Positions 1 through 8,188 of a DNA stretch of 30,176 nt are shown here, piece after piece. Within the stretch, counting starts at the first letter, position 1. Every line of letters begins with the position of its first letter. A program made the position numbers and the translations under genes. Under the pieces are notes generated by a model. It did no database searches, was not told the origin of the DNA, and saw only the letters and a list, made by a program, of their open reading frames with translations. This stretch comes from JACRBK01 sp964427955 (GTDB lineage: Bacteria > Chloroflexota > Anaerolineae > Aggregatilineales > Aggregatilineaceae). The stretch covers positions 1-30,176 of the forward strand of contig CAYRWY010000019.1 of the NCBI GenBank assembly GCA_964427955.1. Reading direction: 5' to 3'.

Positions 1-24
1 ACCGGGCTTCCGTCTTTTTCGTAG

Positions 25-44
25 GGGCGAGGCTTGCCTCGCCC
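25..44. repeat. Perfect short inverted repeat (REP-like hairpin)
   Basis: GGGCGAGGC and GCCTCGCCC are 9-base arms around TT, preceded by GTAG. The motif resembles GC-rich dispersed palindromes common in Chloroflexota and cyanobacterial genomes, but only one copy is visible here. It could equally be the hairpin of a terminator for a gene left of the window, although no T tract follows. Confidence 0.5.
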
Positions 45-62
45 AGGTTGGAAATCCCCTGA

Positions 63-90
63 TTGATTTGGCCTGAAAATGGCGTATAAT
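63..90 (+). promoter_or_regulatory. Sigma-70-type promoter P1 for the ABC exporter
   Basis: TTGATT (63-68), a 16-base spacer and a perfect TATAAT (85-90). Transcription would start near 97 and leave a leader of about 180 bases before the ATG at 276. I saw no recognisable riboswitch in that leader, only a weak possible pairing of CACTA (189-193) with TAGTG (207-211). Confidence 0.6.
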
Positions 91-102
91 GAAAAAGCGT
101 TA

Positions 103-131
103 TTGAAAGGCCATCCTGCTATGCGTATAAG
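103..131 (+). promoter_or_regulatory. Second sigma-70-type promoter P2 for the ABC exporter
   Basis: TTGAAA (103-108), a 17-base spacer and TATAAG (126-131). It lies about 40 bases downstream of P1 on the same strand, so the exporter operon may have tandem promoters. This is a consensus match only. Confidence 0.45.
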
Positions 132-275
132 AATTTTCCTCCATTAACTCTCCTGCCTGATCGGGCGGAGCGAACACGCCGTAGAGCGCACTAGGTTTGC
201 GGGGCTTAGTGTTGGTTTGGGCGTGGCCGTGTTGCGTCACTCGTCTACATTCATTTTATTAGGGACAGACACAGG

Positions 276-2024
276 ATGAAGAATATCCCTCTCCGGCGAT
301 ATTGGGATTTGCTCGTCGATCACGTGCAAACCCAAAAAGGTCGCTTCGTGCTGCTGTCGGTACTGCTGCTGACCAGCATCGCTTTGCAAGTGCTGAACCC
401 TCAGTTGATGCGCTATTTTTTGGACACGGCCACGTCGGGCCACGAGAGCAGCGAACTGGTCTTCGTCGCGTTGGCCTTTATCGGGGTGGCGCTAGTGCAG
501 CAGGTCCTCGGCGTCGGTGCTACTTACGTTGGGGAGAATCTGGCCTGGACGGCGACCAATTCACTGCGCGCCGAGCTTGCCGCCCACTGCCTGCGCCTGG
601 ATATGAGCTTCCATAACGAGCACAGTCCCGGCGAATTGATCGAGCGCATCGATGGTGACGTGTCCGAGCTGTCGAACTTCTTCTCGCAGTTCGTGATCCG
701 GGTGGTCGGTAACCTGCTGCTCATGGTCGGCATTCTGATCGTGATGTACGCCGAAAACTGGCGCATGGGGATCGGCTTCACGGCCTTTGCAGTGCTCACC
801 GTCTACGGCTTGAACCGGGTGCGCAGCATCGCCATCCCCGTGGATCGCGCCTTGCGCGAAGCTCAGGCCGACCTGTTCGCCTTTTTGGAGGAGCGGCTGT
901 CCGGCACGGAAGACATCCGCGCCAACGGGGCAGTCGAGTTTGTGCTGCAAGGGCTGTATAAGCTGCATACCACGATCCTGCGCTTCTGGCGTAAGTCCGG
1001 CAACCTGCATGTGATGGTCCACCTGGTCGCCGGAGTGATGCTGATGGCCGGGTTTGCCATCGCGTTTGTCAGCGGCTACCAGCTTTATCGCAGTGGCGCG
1101 TTTACCATCGGCACGGCCTACCTGGTGGTGTACTACACCAACATGCTGTCGCGCCCGATCCGCGATCTGACGCAGCAGGTCGAAAACCTGCAAAACATCG
1201 GCGCGGCGGTGGAACGCCTGACCGAGCTGCGCGCTTTTAGGTCGAAGATCACCGACGGTCCCGGCGGCGTCATTCCGGCGGGGCCGCTGGGGCTGAGTTT
1301 CGACGACGTGTCATTCGCCTATGTGGACGGCGAGCCGGTCCTTGAAGATCTGAGCTTTGAATTGAAACCAGGCCGCGTGTTAGGCTTGCTGGGCCGGACT
1401 GGCAGCGGCAAGACCACCGTCACCCGGCTGATCTTCCGGCTCTACGACATCTCGTCCGGCGCGATCCGGATCAACAATGTGGACGTGCGCGATCCGCGGC
1501 TGTACGAGCTGCGGCGGCGCGTGTCGATGGTGACCCAGGATGTGCAGTTGTTCCAGGCGAGCGTGCGCGACAACCTGACCTTCTTCAACCGCGAGATTCC
1601 CGACGAGCGCATCCTGGCCGTGATCGAAGACCTGGAATTGGGCGAGTGGTATCGCAGCCTGCCTGACGGTCTGGATACCCGCCTGCAAACCGGCGGGCGC
1701 GGCCTGTCGGCGGGGCAGGCGCAGCTTCTCGCGTTTGCGCGGGTCTTCCTGCACGATCCCGGCCTGGTCATCCTGGACGAAGCCTCCTCGCGGCTGGACC
1801 CGGTGACCGAGCAGATCATCGAGCGCACCATCGACAAGCTGCTGCGCAACCGCACCGCGATCATCGTGGCGCACCGGCTGGGCACGGTGCATCGCGCCGA
1901 CGAAATCATGATCCTCGAAAGAGGACGCGTCATCGAGCATGGCGACCGCTCGCGGCTGGCGGACGATCCGTCCTCCCGGTTCAGCAGCCTGCTGCAAACC
2001 GGACTCTCGGAGGTGTTGGCATGA
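276..2024 (+). CDS. ABC exporter half-transporter, catalytic-Walker-B subunit
   Basis: A 582-residue membrane exporter half with a six-helix transmembrane domain (about 20-310) fused to a nucleotide-binding domain (about 335-575). Walker A is GRTGSGKT (373-380), the Q-loop glutamine follows at 421, the signature reads LSAGQ (477-481, glycine to alanine), Walker B ends in LDE with the catalytic glutamate at 502, and the H-loop histidine is H533. The stop overlaps the next ABC gene as ATGA, so the two are coupled and very likely form a heterodimer. AGGGA at 261-265 is a possible ribosome-binding site ten bases before the ATG. Substrate unknown: lipids, peptides or drugs are all possible for this family. 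Confidence 0.93.
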   Translation: MKNIPLRRYWDLLVDHVQTQKGRFVLLSVLLLTSIALQVLNPQLMRYFLDTATSGHESSELVFVALAFIGVALVQQVLGVGATYVGENLAWTATNSLRAELAAHCLRLDMSFHNEHSPGELIERIDGDVSELSNFFSQFVIRVVGNLLLMVGILIVMYAENWRMGIGFTAFAVLTVYGLNRVRSIAIPVDRALREAQADLFAFLEERLSGTEDIRANGAVEFVLQGLYKLHTTILRFWRKSGNLHVMVHLVAGVMLMAGFAIAFVSGYQLYRSGAFTIGTAYLVVYYTNMLSRPIRDLTQQVENLQNIGAAVERLTELRAFRSKITDGPGGVIPAGPLGLSFDDVSFAYVDGEPVLEDLSFELKPGRVLGLLGRTGSGKTTVTRLIFRLYDISSGAIRINNVDVRDPRLYELRRRVSMVTQDVQLFQASVRDNLTFFNREIPDERILAVIEDLELGEWYRSLPDGLDTRLQTGGRGLSAGQAQLLAFARVFLHDPGLVILDEASSRLDPVTEQIIERTIDKLLRNRTAIIVAHRLGTVHRADEIMILERGRVIEHGDRSRLADDPSSRFSSLLQTGLSEVLA

Positions 2025-3856
2025 GTATTCCTGAAGTCAAGCTCGAAGGCTATCGCGAGCCGAAACCGCCGATCCCGATCTGGAAAGTTGTCTGGCGTAC
2101 GATTGTCTACCGGCGCGGCTTTTGGCTGATGAACCTGGCCTCGATGCTGGTCCTCAACCTGTTCTGGCAGGCGCCCGGCCTGATCATGCGCGAGTTCTTC
2201 AACCTGCTGACCAACAACGGCGAAGCTCATTTCGGGTTGTGGACGTTGATCGCGCTGCTGTTCGTGACCGAGATTGTGCGGATGCTGTCGGTCTGGGGGC
2301 TGGTGCTGACCAACGTACCGTTTTTCGTGCACACCATGACCCTTCTTCGCAAGAACCTCCTGCGCTACATCCTGAAGCGGCCCGGCGCGAAAGCCCTGCC
2401 GGATTCGCCTGGTGAAGCGATCAGCCGGTTTCGCGGGGACGTGTTCGAGATCCCGCTGTTTGCCCTGTGGATGAACGACATCATGGGCATGATCTTCTTC
2501 GGCGTGATCGCCTTCGCCGTGATGCTCAGCATCAACGTCCAGATCACACTGCTGGCCGTGCTGCCGTTCATCGCGGTCGGGGTGGTGGCGAATGCCTCGA
2601 TGACCCGCATCGAGAAATATCGCCGCGCCAGCCGGAAGTGGAATGGAATTGTCACCGGCTTCATCGGGGAAATCTTCGGCGCAGTCCAGGCGGTCAAGGT
2701 GGCTACCGCCGAAGAAGGCGTGGTGGATTACTTCAAGGCGATCAACGACGAACGGCGCGTCATCGCCGTCAAGGATCGCCTGTTCAACGAGATATTGAAC
2801 TCGATCTTCCGCAACGCGGCCACGCTCGGCACGGGCGCGATCCTGCTGCTGGCCGGGCAGTCGATCCAGCATGGGTCGTTCACGATTGGCGATTTTGCGT
2901 TGTTTGCCTTTTACCTGGAATTTGTCTCGGAACTGACCACCTTCGTGGGGCTGCTGGCGGCTCGCTACAAGCAGATCGGCGTGTCGGTCGAGCGCATGTA
3001 CCGGTTGATGGAAGGTGCTCCCGCGGATGCCCTGGTCGAGTTCAGCCCGATCTACCTGGACGGCACGCTGCCCGACATTCCGCAGCCGGAACGGCTCGAC
3101 CCACTGGAACGGCTCGACATCCGCGGCCTGCACTATCACTATCCCGGCACCGAAAACGGTATTGCCGACATCGATCTGCAAGTCGAGCGCGGCTCGTTCG
3201 TCGTGATCACGGGGCGCATCGGTTCCGGCAAGACCACCCTGCTGCGCTCGCTGCTAGGGCTGCTCCCGCGGGATGGCGGCGAAATTCGCTGGAATGACCA
3301 GCCGGTCGATAACGCCGGGGACTTTTTCGTCCCGCCGCGCAGCGCCTACACCCCCCAGGTGCCGCGCCTGTTCAGCGATACCCTGCGCCATAACATCCTG
3401 ATGGGGCTGGGATCGGATGACGACACCGTGTTGGACGCCATCTACGCGGCGGTACTGGAAAGCGATCTGCCGGAGTTGGAGCAGGGCCTCGAATCGATGC
3501 TCGGCCCGAAGGGGGTCAAGCTCTCCGGTGGCCAGATGCAGCGCGCCGCCGCCGCCCGCATGTTCGTGCGCCAGCCCGATCTCCTCGTCTTCGACGACCT
3601 GTCCAGCGCGCTGGACGTGGAAACCGAGGCCACCCTGTGGGAGCGGGTGTTCGATCACACCGGCGCTACCTGCCTGGTCGTGTCTCATCGTAAAGCGGCG
3701 CTGCGTCGTGCCGACCAGATCATCGTCCTCAAAGATGGGCACATCGACGCGACCGGCACGGTCGATACCCTGCTGGCCGTGTCCGACGAGTTCCGCGCGC
3801 TGTGGGAGGGTAATCTCGTGCCCAACCATACCTCGCCCGCGGTCGCGGTCCCCTAG
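2021..3856 (+). CDS. ABC exporter half-transporter, degenerate-site partner
   Basis: A 611-residue second exporter half: transmembrane domain about 30-320 and nucleotide-binding domain about 365-590. Walker A is GRIGSGKT (398-405), the signature is a perfect LSGGQ (501-505), and the H-loop histidine is H556. Walker B reads LLVFDD (521-526), so aspartate D526 replaces the usual catalytic glutamate. In asymmetric heterodimeric exporters this residue pairs across the interface with the partner's imperfect signature, here LSAGQ in the upstream gene, giving one degenerate and one active ATP site. The start overlaps the upstream stop by four bases. The substrate cannot be told from sequence. Confidence 0.92.
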   Translation: MSIPEVKLEGYREPKPPIPIWKVVWRTIVYRRGFWLMNLASMLVLNLFWQAPGLIMREFFNLLTNNGEAHFGLWTLIALLFVTEIVRMLSVWGLVLTNVPFFVHTMTLLRKNLLRYILKRPGAKALPDSPGEAISRFRGDVFEIPLFALWMNDIMGMIFFGVIAFAVMLSINVQITLLAVLPFIAVGVVANASMTRIEKYRRASRKWNGIVTGFIGEIFGAVQAVKVATAEEGVVDYFKAINDERRVIAVKDRLFNEILNSIFRNAATLGTGAILLLAGQSIQHGSFTIGDFALFAFYLEFVSELTTFVGLLAARYKQIGVSVERMYRLMEGAPADALVEFSPIYLDGTLPDIPQPERLDPLERLDIRGLHYHYPGTENGIADIDLQVERGSFVVITGRIGSGKTTLLRSLLGLLPRDGGEIRWNDQPVDNAGDFFVPPRSAYTPQVPRLFSDTLRHNILMGLGSDDDTVLDAIYAAVLESDLPELEQGLESMLGPKGVKLSGGQMQRAAAARMFVRQPDLLVFDDLSSALDVETEATLWERVFDHTGATCLVVSHRKAALRRADQIIVLKDGHIDATGTVDTLLAVSDEFRALWEGNLVPNHTSPAVAVP

Positions 3857-3864
3857 ACCAAAGG

Positions 3865-3893
3865 GCCAGGGGCACAAATCTTGTGCCCCTGGC
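3865..3893. terminator. Long perfect hairpin after the ABC exporter
   Basis: Thirteen-base arms, GCCAGGGGCACAA (3865-3877) and its complement (3881-3893), around an ATC loop, nine bases after the ABC stop codon. No T tract follows in either direction, so it may be a non-canonical terminator or a 3'-end stabilising structure. It lies between convergent genes and could serve both. The remainder to 4073 holds nothing I recognise. Confidence 0.6.
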
Positions 3894-4073
3894 GATTGTA
3901 GGGTTTGGAGCGCTTCGTTGGTGCTTGTGTGGCTGATCTGCCGGTACGAATTCACCTCCGCTGCTGCGCCTGTAAAACCATATCTGAAGAATGCGCCCGG
4001 CATATCACAACGACGTTACAACGGCCTTACAGGTCTGCAAGGTGGCGATCCATGCCGCGCCCCTGCGCGGAGA

Positions 4074-5369
4074 CTAATGAAATTCCGGCAGCCAGCCACC
4101 ATGCGCTGCGATCAGGTCATCGACCAGCGCCCAAATCTGGTCGAGGCTGAGTTCGGCAGCCGTATGCGGATCGAGCATGGCGGCGTGATAGATGTGCTCG
4201 CGCTGGCCCGTCAGCGCCGCTTCGACGGTCAGCGATTGGACGTTGACATTCGTCTGGATCAGCGCGGCCAGGTGTGGCGGTAAGCTGCCGACGTGGGTAG
4301 GCTGGATGCCGTTCTTATCGACCACGCACGGCACTTCGACGCAGCAGTCCTGTGGCAGGTTGTCGATCAAGCCCTGGTTTTCCACGTTGCCATACACGAT
4401 GCGCGGCGTGCCGGTTTCGAGGCTGTGGATGATCCCGGAGCCGTATTCATGGCTGCGCTCGACCGTGATCGACTTGCCTTCGTCTTCGAGTTCGTGGCGG
4501 AGTTGCTCCCACCCGGCGATCTGGCTTTCGCAGCGCCGGAGATACTCGTCCAGGGGGATATTGAAGCGTTCGATCAGGTCTGGGCGATCCCGCTTGATGA
4601 ACCAGGGCACGTACTCGCTGAAATGCTCGCTGGACTCCGTGACGAAGTAGCCCAGGCGCGTGAACATCTCATAGCGCACCCGGTTCCAGTCCGGCACGTC
4701 GCCGTCGTTGATCACTTTGTTCAGCAGCGGGTACAGGTTCTGGCCGTCGCGCTCGAATTTGAGGTAGAACGCCATGTGATTGATCCCGGCGCAGAGGTAG
4801 TTGATCTCCTCATAGGGCACGCGGATGTCGTCGGCAAGCTGCATGGCCGTGCCCTGCACGCTGTGGCACAGCCCGATGTTCTTGATCCGGGTCGCGCGGT
4901 TGAGTGCCCAGCAGTTCATCGCCATCGGGTTCACGTACTGGAGAAATAGCACGTCCGGGCAGAGTTCTTCCATGTCGTGGGCCATGTCCAGCATGACCGG
5001 GATGGTGCGCAGCGCCCGCATGATGCCGCCAATGCCGAGCGTGTCGGCGATGGTCGCACGCAGGCCGTATTTCTTGGGAATTTCGAAATCGACCACGGTG
5101 GACGGTTTGTAACCGCCGATCTGGAACATGCCAATCGCATACGCCGCGCCATCCAGCGAGCGGCGGCGGTCGGTCGTCGCCTCGATGATGGGCTGGATGT
5201 TCAGCGCGCTGGCGATCTTGCGGGCGACGATCTCCGACGTGTGCAGCCGGGCCTCGTCGATGTCGTGCAGGCTGATCGTGATGTCGGCAAATTCGGGAAA
5301 GCTGAGGATGTCCCCCAGCAGATTCTTGGCGAAAACGGTGCTGCCCGCGCCGAGAAAAGATATTTTCAT
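4074..5369 (-). CDS. melA: GH4 alpha-glycosidase, MelA (alpha-galactosidase) type
   Basis: A 431-residue cytoplasmic family GH4 glycosidase. These enzymes cleave by a redox mechanism needing NAD+ and a divalent metal. The N-terminal Rossmann motif is FLGAGST (5-11), VNPMAMNCWAL (146-156) is typical of MelA, and the metal-binding cysteine and histidine are in LCHSVQG (C168) and GINHMAF (H198). I start it at the ATG at 5369, where the Rossmann motif begins; the reading frame stays open further upstream but overlaps the GH31 gene. That ATG overlaps the GH31 stop as ATGA, so the two are co-translated. Alpha-galactosidase is most likely; alpha-glucosidase or galacturonidase specificity remains possible within GH4. 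Confidence 0.88.
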   Translation of the reverse strand: MKISFLGAGSTVFAKNLLGDILSFPEFADITISLHDIDEARLHTSEIVARKIASALNIQPIIEATTDRRRSLDGAAYAIGMFQIGGYKPSTVVDFEIPKKYGLRATIADTLGIGGIMRALRTIPVMLDMAHDMEELCPDVLFLQYVNPMAMNCWALNRATRIKNIGLCHSVQGTAMQLADDIRVPYEEINYLCAGINHMAFYLKFERDGQNLYPLLNKVINDGDVPDWNRVRYEMFTRLGYFVTESSEHFSEYVPWFIKRDRPDLIERFNIPLDEYLRRCESQIAGWEQLRHELEDEGKSITVERSHEYGSGIIHSLETGTPRIVYGNVENQGLIDNLPQDCCVEVPCVVDKNGIQPTHVGSLPPHLAALIQTNVNVQSLTVEAALTGQREHIYHAAMLDPHTAAELSLDQIWALVDDLIAAHGGWLPEFH

Positions 5370-8071
5370 CGTTCCAATCCTTCGTGAGTGTACGTAACGG
5401 CCAACAGGTTGAAATAATTCACCGTCACCTGCCAGGTCGCACGGTTGACGGCTTGCTGCCAATACCCTTCCGGTTTCAACTGCGCTGCCGGGATGAACGT
5501 CTTGAAGCCGGGAACCGTGCCCTGCTCGACGCCGGACTTGATGCCCAGGTGATCGTGCGCGCGCCGGTCGGGGGGGATCAGCAGGTAGGTGATCTCGCGC
5601 CGGGCGTGGTTGTTCCACAGCACGATCAGATCGGCCTGCGCCGTGTCGCGCACGTGATGGACGCCCGCGCCGCACAGCGTTTCGAACAGCGCCCGCTGCT
5701 GCGAGTCCGTCAACCCCAGCGCGAACTCCGCCAGCCGTTCGGGCTGATCTTGAAGATCGCGCGCCAGCCGTACCAGCTTGTGCTTCGTCCCGCTGTCCAA
5801 CCGGAAGGCGTGCACCATGTCGATCAGGTTGGCAGGTGTCCGGTCATGCTGCGCCAGCAGGCTCCCCGCGTCGAGGGCGAGGTTCAAGCGCAGATCGGCA
5901 GTCACCGGCACGACGACCGGCGCGAGATGCAGCGTGTCCGTGGCGGCGTCATAATCTGCCGGACAGGGCTGATCGGCGCCGCCGATCTGAAGGCGGATGG
6001 TCTGGGGAGATACCACGCCGTGGGGATGCAGCCGGATCGTGCGCAGCGTCGGGAGATGGCGTGTGTCGCCCGTGGCGGCGCTGATAGTCAGCGTAAGGCG
6101 GTTTTTCTCCCAGCGTTGGTCGAATTCGGTCCGGCTGAATTCGCCGCGCTGGTAAGCGGTGGTGGTACCGTCGTCTTCGTACAGCGTGAAATGCCCGTCG
6201 GCCCCGGCGAAGACGTGCACGTCCAGTTCCGCCGGATTTTCGACGCCGCCCCAGCCCACTTTGGGTCCCAGCGGGATGATCGCGCCCGCTTTGGCGAACA
6301 CCGGAATGTCCGCCAGCCGACCGTAGAGCGCGTGCCAGCCCGTGGCATAACGCTCGCCGGTGAAGAAGTGATACCAGTCGCCTTCTGGCAGCCAGACCAC
6401 CTGCCGGGCCAGCCGGGTATCCGGGTCGGCGGGAGACGTGAACGGCGCAGCGATCAGGTCGCTGCCGAACAGGTATTGCTGCGGGCAGGCGTAGGCTTCT
6501 TCCGCGTCGGGATAGGCGTGATACATCGGCTGGACCGGGGGCAGGCTCTCGGTCGCGTTGCGCCAGGCCAGCGTATACAGGTACGGGATCAGGGCGTGCC
6601 GGAGCTGCATGGCGTCGCGCGTGGCGAAGAAGACGTCGGCGCTGTCCTGGCCCCAGGGCCGCCGGTCGTACAACTCGCCATTGGAGCTGTGCAGCCGGAA
6701 AATAGGGCTGAAGACGCCAAACTGCACCCAGCGCGTGTAAAGTTCGGGGTCTTCCCTGCCGGCGTAGTGCCCGCCGATGTCGTGACTCCACCACCCGTAC
6801 CCGACATTGCCCGCCGTCGCCGTGAAGTAAGGCTGGAACGCCAGGGCTTCCCACGTGACGTAAGTGTCGCCGGAGAACCCGATTGGGTAGCGGTGGTTGC
6901 CCAGCCCGCCCCAGCGCGAAAAGATGAACGGGCGGTGGGTTCCGTCGCGGCCCAGGTCGTAAAAATGCAAGTGATTCAGCCACCACAGCGGGTCAAGACC
7001 GGACAGCTTGGTTTTCTGACCCTGCTGCCAGTCCAGCCACCAGAAATCCACGCCGCGCGCTTCTTCGGGGTGGTGCAGCAGCTCGAAATAGGCGGCGACG
7101 AATTCAGGGCTGGCGATGTCGAAGGTCACCGGCGTCTGGCTGGCCGGATCGATCCCCAGCCGTTCGGCCATTTGCGGGTACATCGCCTCGTGCGGGTGCA
7201 CGCCTTCCGCCGGGTGCAGATTCAAGGCGGTGTGCAAACCCCTGGCGTGCAGGGCGGCGATGAACCGGTCCGGGTCTGGGAACAGTTCGCGGTTCCAGGT
7301 GTAGCCCGTCCAGCCGGAGCTGGTATTGCCCGTCTGGGTGAGGTGCCAATCCATATCGACGATGCATACCGACAGCGGCACCTCATGCGCCTTGAAGTCG
7401 TCCATCAGTCCCAGTAATTCGTCGTCAACGTAGCGCCAGTAGCGGCTCCACCAGTTGCCGAGAATCCAGCGCGGGATCAGCGGGGTTGCGCCCGCGATCC
7501 GGTTGAAGTCGCGCAGGCAGCCCTCGTAATCGTGCCCATAGCCGAAAAAGTACAGGTCCAGTGCCGCGGAATGTGCGCCGCGCGGCTCCAGCCAGCACTG
7601 ATCGTTGAACACCAGTGCCCGCGAATCGTCCACTACCGTCCACCCGGCGCGCGACATCAAGCCGGGTTCCAGCGGGACGTAGCCGCCCGCCTGGTCCAGC
7701 GTGCGGTAGGTTCCCTTCAGGTTGAGCGGATCGGCCTCGCCGTAGTGCCAGATCGCCCCCGACGCCTTGAGCGTGATCGCGAGGGTGTCGGCGGTGAAAC
7801 CCTGATCGGAAATCCGGTAATGCAGGCGCAGGTGCTCGGTTTCGATCTCAATATGGTGATCGTCCTGCGTCGTGGTGAAGGCGGGGACCGGCTGTTCGCG
7901 GTGCCAGAAAGCCTGACTGGGCCGGTCTTCGAACGCGCCGTCCGGGGCATATTCCAGCCGGATCAGGCGCGGGGTGAGCACGGTAAAACGCACGTGCGGC
8001 CCGGTGACGACGGCTGCCGCGCGGGCGATAGGGGTGAATGGTACTTGAAAATAACGGGCTAGTGCACTCAT
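5366..8071 (-). CDS. GH31 family alpha-glycosidase with extra C-terminal region
   Basis: About 901 residues. It has an N-terminal beta-sandwich (about 1-195), a catalytic barrel (about 200-590) and beta domains after it. The nucleophile region is WWLDWQQG (D347) and the likely acid/base lies in GFSGDTYVTW (D402). RLHSSNGE (459-466) is another GH31 core motif. Residues about 735-901 go beyond the usual GH31 ending and I do not recognise them. There is no signal peptide, so it is likely cytoplasmic. I chose the ATG at 8071 because AGGA sits five bases before it. In-frame ATGs at 8092 and 8098 and a TTG at 8113 lie within or next to an inverted repeat and are less likely. Substrate may be alpha-glucosides, alpha-xylosides or alpha-galactosides. 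Confidence 0.88.
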   Translation of the reverse strand: MSALARYFQVPFTPIARAAAVVTGPHVRFTVLTPRLIRLEYAPDGAFEDRPSQAFWHREQPVPAFTTTQDDHHIEIETEHLRLHYRISDQGFTADTLAITLKASGAIWHYGEADPLNLKGTYRTLDQAGGYVPLEPGLMSRAGWTVVDDSRALVFNDQCWLEPRGAHSAALDLYFFGYGHDYEGCLRDFNRIAGATPLIPRWILGNWWSRYWRYVDDELLGLMDDFKAHEVPLSVCIVDMDWHLTQTGNTSSGWTGYTWNRELFPDPDRFIAALHARGLHTALNLHPAEGVHPHEAMYPQMAERLGIDPASQTPVTFDIASPEFVAAYFELLHHPEEARGVDFWWLDWQQGQKTKLSGLDPLWWLNHLHFYDLGRDGTHRPFIFSRWGGLGNHRYPIGFSGDTYVTWEALAFQPYFTATAGNVGYGWWSHDIGGHYAGREDPELYTRWVQFGVFSPIFRLHSSNGELYDRRPWGQDSADVFFATRDAMQLRHALIPYLYTLAWRNATESLPPVQPMYHAYPDAEEAYACPQQYLFGSDLIAAPFTSPADPDTRLARQVVWLPEGDWYHFFTGERYATGWHALYGRLADIPVFAKAGAIIPLGPKVGWGGVENPAELDVHVFAGADGHFTLYEDDGTTTAYQRGEFSRTEFDQRWEKNRLTLTISAATGDTRHLPTLRTIRLHPHGVVSPQTIRLQIGGADQPCPADYDAATDTLHLAPVVVPVTADLRLNLALDAGSLLAQHDRTPANLIDMVHAFRLDSGTKHKLVRLARDLQDQPERLAEFALGLTDSQQRALFETLCGAGVHHVRDTAQADLIVLWNNHARREITYLLIPPDRRAHDHLGIKSGVEQGTVPGFKTFIPAAQLKPEGYWQQAVNRATWQVTVNYFNLLAVTYTHEGLER

Positions 8072-8096
8072 AGTTTCCTGTGGGCGGCTCATGATC

Positions 8097-8114
8097 ATTG
8101 AAAATCTTTTCAAT
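8097..8114. promoter_or_regulatory. Inverted repeat, candidate operator for the GH31-GH4 operon
   Basis: ATTGAAAA-TC-TTTTCAAT: perfect eight-base arms around TC, 26 bases upstream of the preferred GH31 start, in the divergent gap. Its length and symmetry suit a dimeric repressor such as a LacI-type protein, but it does not resemble the palindrome before the GH53 operon, so a different regulator is likely. Confidence 0.45.
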
Positions 8115-8122
8115 TTTACCGG

Positions 8123-8142
8123 TTCGCCTGCTTTCGGGCGAA
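8123..8142. other. Small hairpin in the divergent gap
   Basis: TTCGCC (8123-8128) pairs with GGCGAA (8137-8142), with an extra G-U and G-C pair inside and a four-base CTTT loop. On the minus strand it would fall in the leader of the GH31 mRNA; on the plus strand it lies upstream of the predicted transporter promoter. Function unknown. Confidence 0.3.
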
Positions 8143-8171
8143 GTTTTACTGTTCTAATCCCGGTGCATTTC

Positions 8172-8188
8172 TGTTAAAATCAACGCCA
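8172..8188 (+). promoter_or_regulatory. Extended -10 promoter placing the start at the ATG
   Basis: TG-T-TAAAAT (8172-8180) matches an extended -10 element. The ATG of the transporter gene begins at 8188, seven bases further on, which is where transcription would start. No ribosome-binding site is visible before the ATG. Together this suggests a leaderless mRNA. The -35 region (TTCTAA, 8152-8157) is poor. Confidence 0.4.

Noticed and set aside
97..275. Possible riboswitch in the long leader of the ABC exporter
   Set aside because: Only one weak pairing (CACTA with TAGTG) is visible, and no conserved core of any known class.
1442..3181. Long minus-strand open frame opposite the ABC exporter genes
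   Set aside because: It spans two convincing ABC genes, is rich in R/H/Q/D as expected for a shadow frame in GC-rich DNA, and shows no domain.
5370..5675. N-terminal extension of the GH4 enzyme
   Set aside because: The Rossmann motif must be near the N-terminus, and the ATG at 5369 overlaps the GH31 stop in the usual coupled manner.
5384..7417. 677-codon plus-strand open frame opposite the GH31 gene
   Set aside because: The GH31 frame on the other strand has clear catalytic motifs. This frame has no motif, no promoter and the composition of a shadow.
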